Positions 38,520-42,260 of a stretch of 42,260 bases of DNA are shown one piece after another. The stretch's first letter is position 1, and the number at the start of each line of letters is the position of its first letter. This DNA is from Saprospiraceae bacterium (GTDB taxonomy: Bacteria > Bacteroidota > Bacteroidia > Chitinophagales > Saprospiraceae): positions 1 to 42,260 of the forward strand of contig JALQTV010000003.1 of NCBI GenBank assembly GCA_023268675.1, given 5' to 3'. The translations under genes and the position numbers were made by a program. The notes beneath the pieces were generated by a model, which did no database searches, was not told the origin of the DNA, and saw only the letters and a list, made by a program, of their open reading frames with translations.

Positions 38520-41500
38520 TATTTAGCGGTTGTGGTGAGTAGTTCTATAATCAGATTTATTTCCGGACTATCAGGGTGTTCAGTCTGTTGCTCCGGCGAT
38601 ATGTACCAATCCTGTATCCAAGCCTGCTCCTGTTTCTCTGCAGCCAGGTCGAGCAGGGTGCGTCCCAACTCTTCTTGTCCTCGGTCTTTTAGTGCCAATG
38701 CCTGCAACAGGAGAGCCGGGGTATTATCGGAAGGATGCTGTATGAGCAAGTTCTGGTATTTGTCGAGGTCTTTTTTTCGATTTAGCTTTTCCATACAACG
38801 GTAAAGCAGGTAATAGTCCATTCGATTGTCCGGATCGTAAGGTTTTCCTACTCCCAGATTAGGTGGCCATTCCAGTGCTGCTTCTGCATAGTTTGAGGCA
38901 GTTTTGTAGTCTTTACGGGAATAGGCACTCAGGGAAGCGCGGATACAGGCTTCGTGATAGATTGTTCTGGCTTCATTTGCACCTTCAAAGGGCAGCAGGG
39001 TGTAATTTTTCAAAAAGGTCACGGCTTCTCCAGAGCGATTGCTGTGAATCAATGCGCGGGCATAGAGGAGCGCCATGGCAGGTGATTGACCGTTAAAACG
39101 CGTCCCTGTTTCAACGACTGCTTTGTAATTGCCTTCGAGGAACTGTCGTTTGGCATAGGCGAGGTTGCTGCGCCAATCGTCGGGCGCCAGTTTGACAGCT
39201 TGCTGCAGGGCACCGAGTTGCATATCGGGATGCGTTTCAAAGAGTTCGGCTTTTGCAAGGTAGAAAGGAGCAAAATCCGGCTCATTCTGGCAGGCAAGAA
39301 ACAATTTTCTGGCTTCAGCTATTTTCCCTTTGTGCCAGTAGATGAGTGCCCGGTAATAGTTGAGTTTCCAGTGATTTTTGTTGTTGGAAAGCTCATTCAA
39401 TACTTCCAGGGTTTCTTTTCTGTGGGGAAAGACCAGGGAAGGACTTTTTTCCAGTGCTGTTTCCAGGTAGGTTGCTTGTTTGTCCGGAATCAGTTTTGCC
39501 AGCCACAGGCTGGCTACCGGATCATCGGCTATTTTCTGTAGGACTTTTATGGCATCCTCTCTACGGTTGAGTTCTAGATATCGGATGGCAAGTTCCAGGT
39601 AGGATTCTTCAGCAAGTTCGTTGCTGAGGAGTTTTTCGAGTCGACGGCTGCCTTGAAGTATATCGAGTTCGTTGGCCAGAAAAGCACTGGTAGGCTCTAT
39701 GTTTTCCAGGTTTTTCAACACGGACAGTGCGCGGTTTTCCTGTCCCCGTAAGCGATATACGAGTGCCAGCATTTCGAGAGGGGAGGTATTCCGTGCGTTA
39801 AAGGTGAGGGCTTCCCAGGAAAGGCGCAAACATTCCCGGTAGTCTTCTTCTTTGAGTGCCAGTCTGGCGAGTGAAGTTAATCCCGGAACTCGGAAAGCAG
39901 GATCCTGAGCGGCTATACCATAACCACTTTTGGCTTTGATCAAGGCGCCTGATTGTTCATGGATCAGCCCGTAAAGGTAATTTGCTTCGGGGTCATAGGT
40001 GTCTATGGCCATTGATCGAAGGGTTTGTTCAAGTGCCTGCTCGTATTCCATACTTCTGTAATACCCCATCGCCAAACGGTTGAGAGCCGGAGCAAAGCCG
40101 GGTTCTATCGCCAGACTGGCCTTGTATTCCGGCATTGCGTCCATATACTTTCTTTGTTTTTCAAGTTCCAGTCCCTTGGTGTATTTGCCGTAGGCGCTTT
40201 CCCAGTTAAAGTCAGGGTTTGGAACTAAGGGGCGGTCAACTTCGCCGGATGAAACACCCGGATTGTAGTACAGAAGTTTTTCTCCGAGTGTCAGCTCTAT
40301 GTTTTCGTCGGCACTGATAGAAAGAGGCATGGAGAAGAGCTGGAGTGGGGCCAGGTTGAGTACGGTATCCAGCAGCAAGCGCTCCTCGCTTTTTACGCGC
40401 AGCGAGACATCCTCCAAAAGCTGGAGTGGGCTCAATCGCAGGACAACTTGCTGTGCTTCTTGTTTGAGATTAGCCACGGCAAATTCTGATGCGGCGACCA
40501 TTCCTCCGGTATTTTTGAGGGGAAACCACTGGTCCACCATAAAATCCGTATCGTGCGCGGCAAATTCACGATGCTTGAAAGGAGTCAGTGTACTTCCTTC
40601 AGCGGCTTGGTTGAAAAGTTTACCTGACTGGTATTCTACATACTGCCCGTCTGTATCGGTGAGTAAGTCTTCCCAGATCATTCCCTGGTCTGATAAGCCC
40701 CAGATCCATATCTTTTTGCCGGGTTTGTCATCATAGGCACTCAAATGGCCGAATCCGAAGTCATCGTCGTGCCAGTAGCCGCCAAAAAAGTTGCTGTAAG
40801 CATTGAGAACGTGGTAGGACTTGTATCTGCCGAAATTGTTTTTTTCATACCAGGCGATGTTCCTGCCCTGGTTGATCGGGAAATCACCAACTTCTCCATC
40901 ATGACCTATGTAAGCACTGCCGGGATAAATAAATTCCAAATTGCCTGCTGCTTTGGCAGCTGCATTCATCCAGTGATAATAGGTTACAGGGAGTTCAGTG
41001 GGGTTTACCCAGGTTACTACTGTCTCCACAAAAGCTTTTTTAGGATGGAGGTTAATCGATACATTCCATCGGGTTCGGGAGGGAAGGTCGATGGCCCCAA
41101 CGATACAGGAAACGCTTCCGTCGGGATTTTCTCTGAGGAGATAGTCTACCGGGGTGGCCGCAGTGGGGATGTGGCCAATGTCTCCAAAGTTGTATTCCAG
41201 TCCTCCTGATGTCCAGGGGCCTCGCATGGCAATGTCACGGAATTTGACGACTTCATTGAAATACAAAAATTCCTGTCCGGTTGATTTTTCTACCGCACCC
41301 CAGATTTTTCCACCTATTTCGGGAGCGACGTACACTTTGATGTAGTCGTTTTCGAGTACCACCATTTTCCAATCCTGCATGACTCCTTCTGCACTGTAGC
41401 CGTCGAAGCGGAAATAGGGATAGATTCTTCCCATTTTTGGGACCGGATCTGGCTCTGAAAACGGATAGGTGAGCATGGCGCGACTCTCTTCATAAATTTT

Positions 41501-41569
41501 TGCCCTTTGGGCAAAAACAGTGGTACAGGAGAGCCATAGCAGGCTATGCAATAACAGTGTTTTTTTCAT
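38519..41569 (-). CDS. Secreted DUF5107-like protein with C-terminal TPR repeats
   Basis: Signal peptide MKKTLLLHSLLWLSCTTVFAQ; N-term YLFNEVVKFRDIAMRGPWTSGGLEYNFGDIGH-type DUF5107 sequence; C-term tandem helical repeats (MPEYKASLAIEPGFAPALNRLAMGYYRSMEYEQALEQ). Confidence 0.8.
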   Translation of the reverse strand: MKKTLLLHSLLWLSCTTVFAQRAKIYEESRAMLTYPFSEPDPVPKMGRIYPYFRFDGYSAEGVMQDWKMVVLENDYIKVYVAPEIGGKIWGAVEKSTGQEFLYFNEVVKFRDIAMRGPWTSGGLEYNFGDIGHIPTAATPVDYLLRENPDGSVSCIVGAIDLPSRTRWNVSINLHPKKAFVETVVTWVNPTELPVTYYHWMNAAAKAAGNLEFIYPGSAYIGHDGEVGDFPINQGRNIAWYEKNNFGRYKSYHVLNAYSNFFGGYWHDDDFGFGHLSAYDDKPGKKIWIWGLSDQGMIWEDLLTDTDGQYVEYQSGKLFNQAAEGSTLTPFKHREFAAHDTDFMVDQWFPLKNTGGMVAASEFAVANLKQEAQQVVLRLSPLQLLEDVSLRVKSEERLLLDTVLNLAPLQLFSMPLSISADENIELTLGEKLLYYNPGVSSGEVDRPLVPNPDFNWESAYGKYTKGLELEKQRKYMDAMPEYKASLAIEPGFAPALNRLAMGYYRSMEYEQALEQTLRSMAIDTYDPEANYLYGLIHEQSGALIKAKSGYGIAAQDPAFRVPGLTSLARLALKEEDYRECLRLSWEALTFNARNTSPLEMLALVYRLRGQENRALSVLKNLENIEPTSAFLANELDILQGSRRLEKLLSNELAEESYLELAIRYLELNRREDAIKVLQKIADDPVASLWLAKLIPDKQATYLETALEKSPSLVFPHRKETLEVLNELSNNKNHWKLNYYRALIYWHKGKIAEARKLFLACQNEPDFAPFYLAKAELFETHPDMQLGALQQAVKLAPDDWRSNLAYAKRQFLEGNYKAVVETGTRFNGQSPAMALLYARALIHSNRSGEAVTFLKNYTLLPFEGANEARTIYHEACIRASLSAYSRKDYKTASNYAEAALEWPPNLGVGKPYDPDNRMDYYLLYRCMEKLNRKKDLDKYQNLLIQHPSDNTPALLLQALALKDRGQEELGRTLLDLAAEKQEQAWIQDWYISPEQQTEHPDSPEINLIIELLTTTAK

Positions 41570-41642
41570 GTCTTTGTTGGCTTTTCTGATACATTCGAAC
41601 GAATTTTTAAGATACACAATTCTTTTAATCCATGGTAAGCTT

Positions 41643-42260
41643 CTAGTAGTCTTCACACCAGGCAAAGTTTGTGCGAATGATGGCATTTTTTTCTCTATCC
41701 AGGTATTGGAGAAAGGCTTGCGCTACAGGCGATAATTTTTTAGCCTTCAGCCAGATCAGATTCCAATGGGTGACAATGGGAAGCCCTTTGAAGGGGATGA
41801 TTTCCAGTTCTTTGTTTTTCAGCGCATTTTTTATGCCGATCAGGGGCATGATCGAATAGCCGAGCCCTGCAATCAATGCCTGTTTCAATGCTTCGTTGGA
41901 AGTAAGTTCAATTTTTTTGAATACCGGCAACTGGTGGATCTTGATAAACTCTTCCATGGCATTCCGGGTAGCAGAACCGGATTCCCGGAAAAGTAGAGGG
42001 TGCTGCTCAAAAATAGCTCTGGCAGATTTGGATTTTTTGTTCGATAATTGGGGACTCCCAATGAGAAACAACTTGTTTTCTACAAGTTCCAACTGGTTAG
42101 TTTGCAACTGCTCAGGTATGACTGATACCAGTGAAAAGTCAACTTCATTTTTTTCTAAACTATTGACGACAAGTGATTTGTTGGTTACGTCCATGATCAA
42201 ATCCACTCCCTTGTGCTGTTGCATGAATCCTGACAGAAAATAAGGCATGACGTATTTCCC
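41643..42260 (-). CDS. LysR-family transcriptional regulator, C-terminal effector domain (5' end beyond window)
   Basis: Frame open to the window edge; GKYVMPYFLSGFMQQHKGVDLIMDVTNKSLVVNSLEKNEVDFSLV substrate-binding domain. Confidence 0.85.
   Translation of the reverse strand, partial: GKYVMPYFLSGFMQQHKGVDLIMDVTNKSLVVNSLEKNEVDFSLVSVIPEQLQTNQLELVENKLFLIGSPQLSNKKSKSARAIFEQHPLLFRESGSATRNAMEEFIKIHQLPVFKKIELTSNEALKQALIAGLGYSIMPLIGIKNALKNKELEIIPFKGLPIVTHWNLIWLKAKKLSPVAQAFLQYLDREKNAIIRTNFAWCEDY

Overview
The window looks like an ordinary chromosomal segment of a Bacteroidota bacterium, possibly Saprospiria/Lewinella-like. That placement is inferred from a T9SS C-terminal sorting domain, Bacteroidota-style TAnnTTTG promoter elements, and family content. 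I recognise about 33 protein-coding genes. They include an envelope cluster (MurU-like nucleotidyltransferase, lpxK, acyltransferase, GT2), a polyferredoxin/FAD-reductase pair, queD/PTPS, a glutathione peroxidase, holB-ricT, lpdA, rsmI-purS-pssA, lptC-CNNM, a hydroxyproline/5-oxoproline/formiminoglutamate cluster, an Rpn-type nuclease, a secreted M24 peptidase, yceI, an ankyrin/oxyR pair, and an SLC13 transporter. A long minus-strand run follows (DUF5107-TPR, lipoprotein glycoside hydrolase, SDR, DUF4334, AKR, NhaC, TIGR04076), then a LysR regulator cut by the window edge. I saw no rRNA, tRNA, CRISPR array, prophage or intact IS. The items most worth a second look are: (i) the tightly coupled DUF5107/GH/SDR/DUF4334/AKR/NhaC operon; (ii) the trans-3-hydroxyproline dehydratase + fused 5-oxoprolinase + formiminotransferase cluster; (iii) a 56-bp nested palindrome superimposed on a predicted promoter upstream of yceI; (iv) a multi-hairpin REP-like intergenic element at about 29.52-29.68 kb; (v) a 7-bp tandem repeat at the left edge that supplies a stop codon. 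All family calls come from reading the translated sequence; no database search was run.
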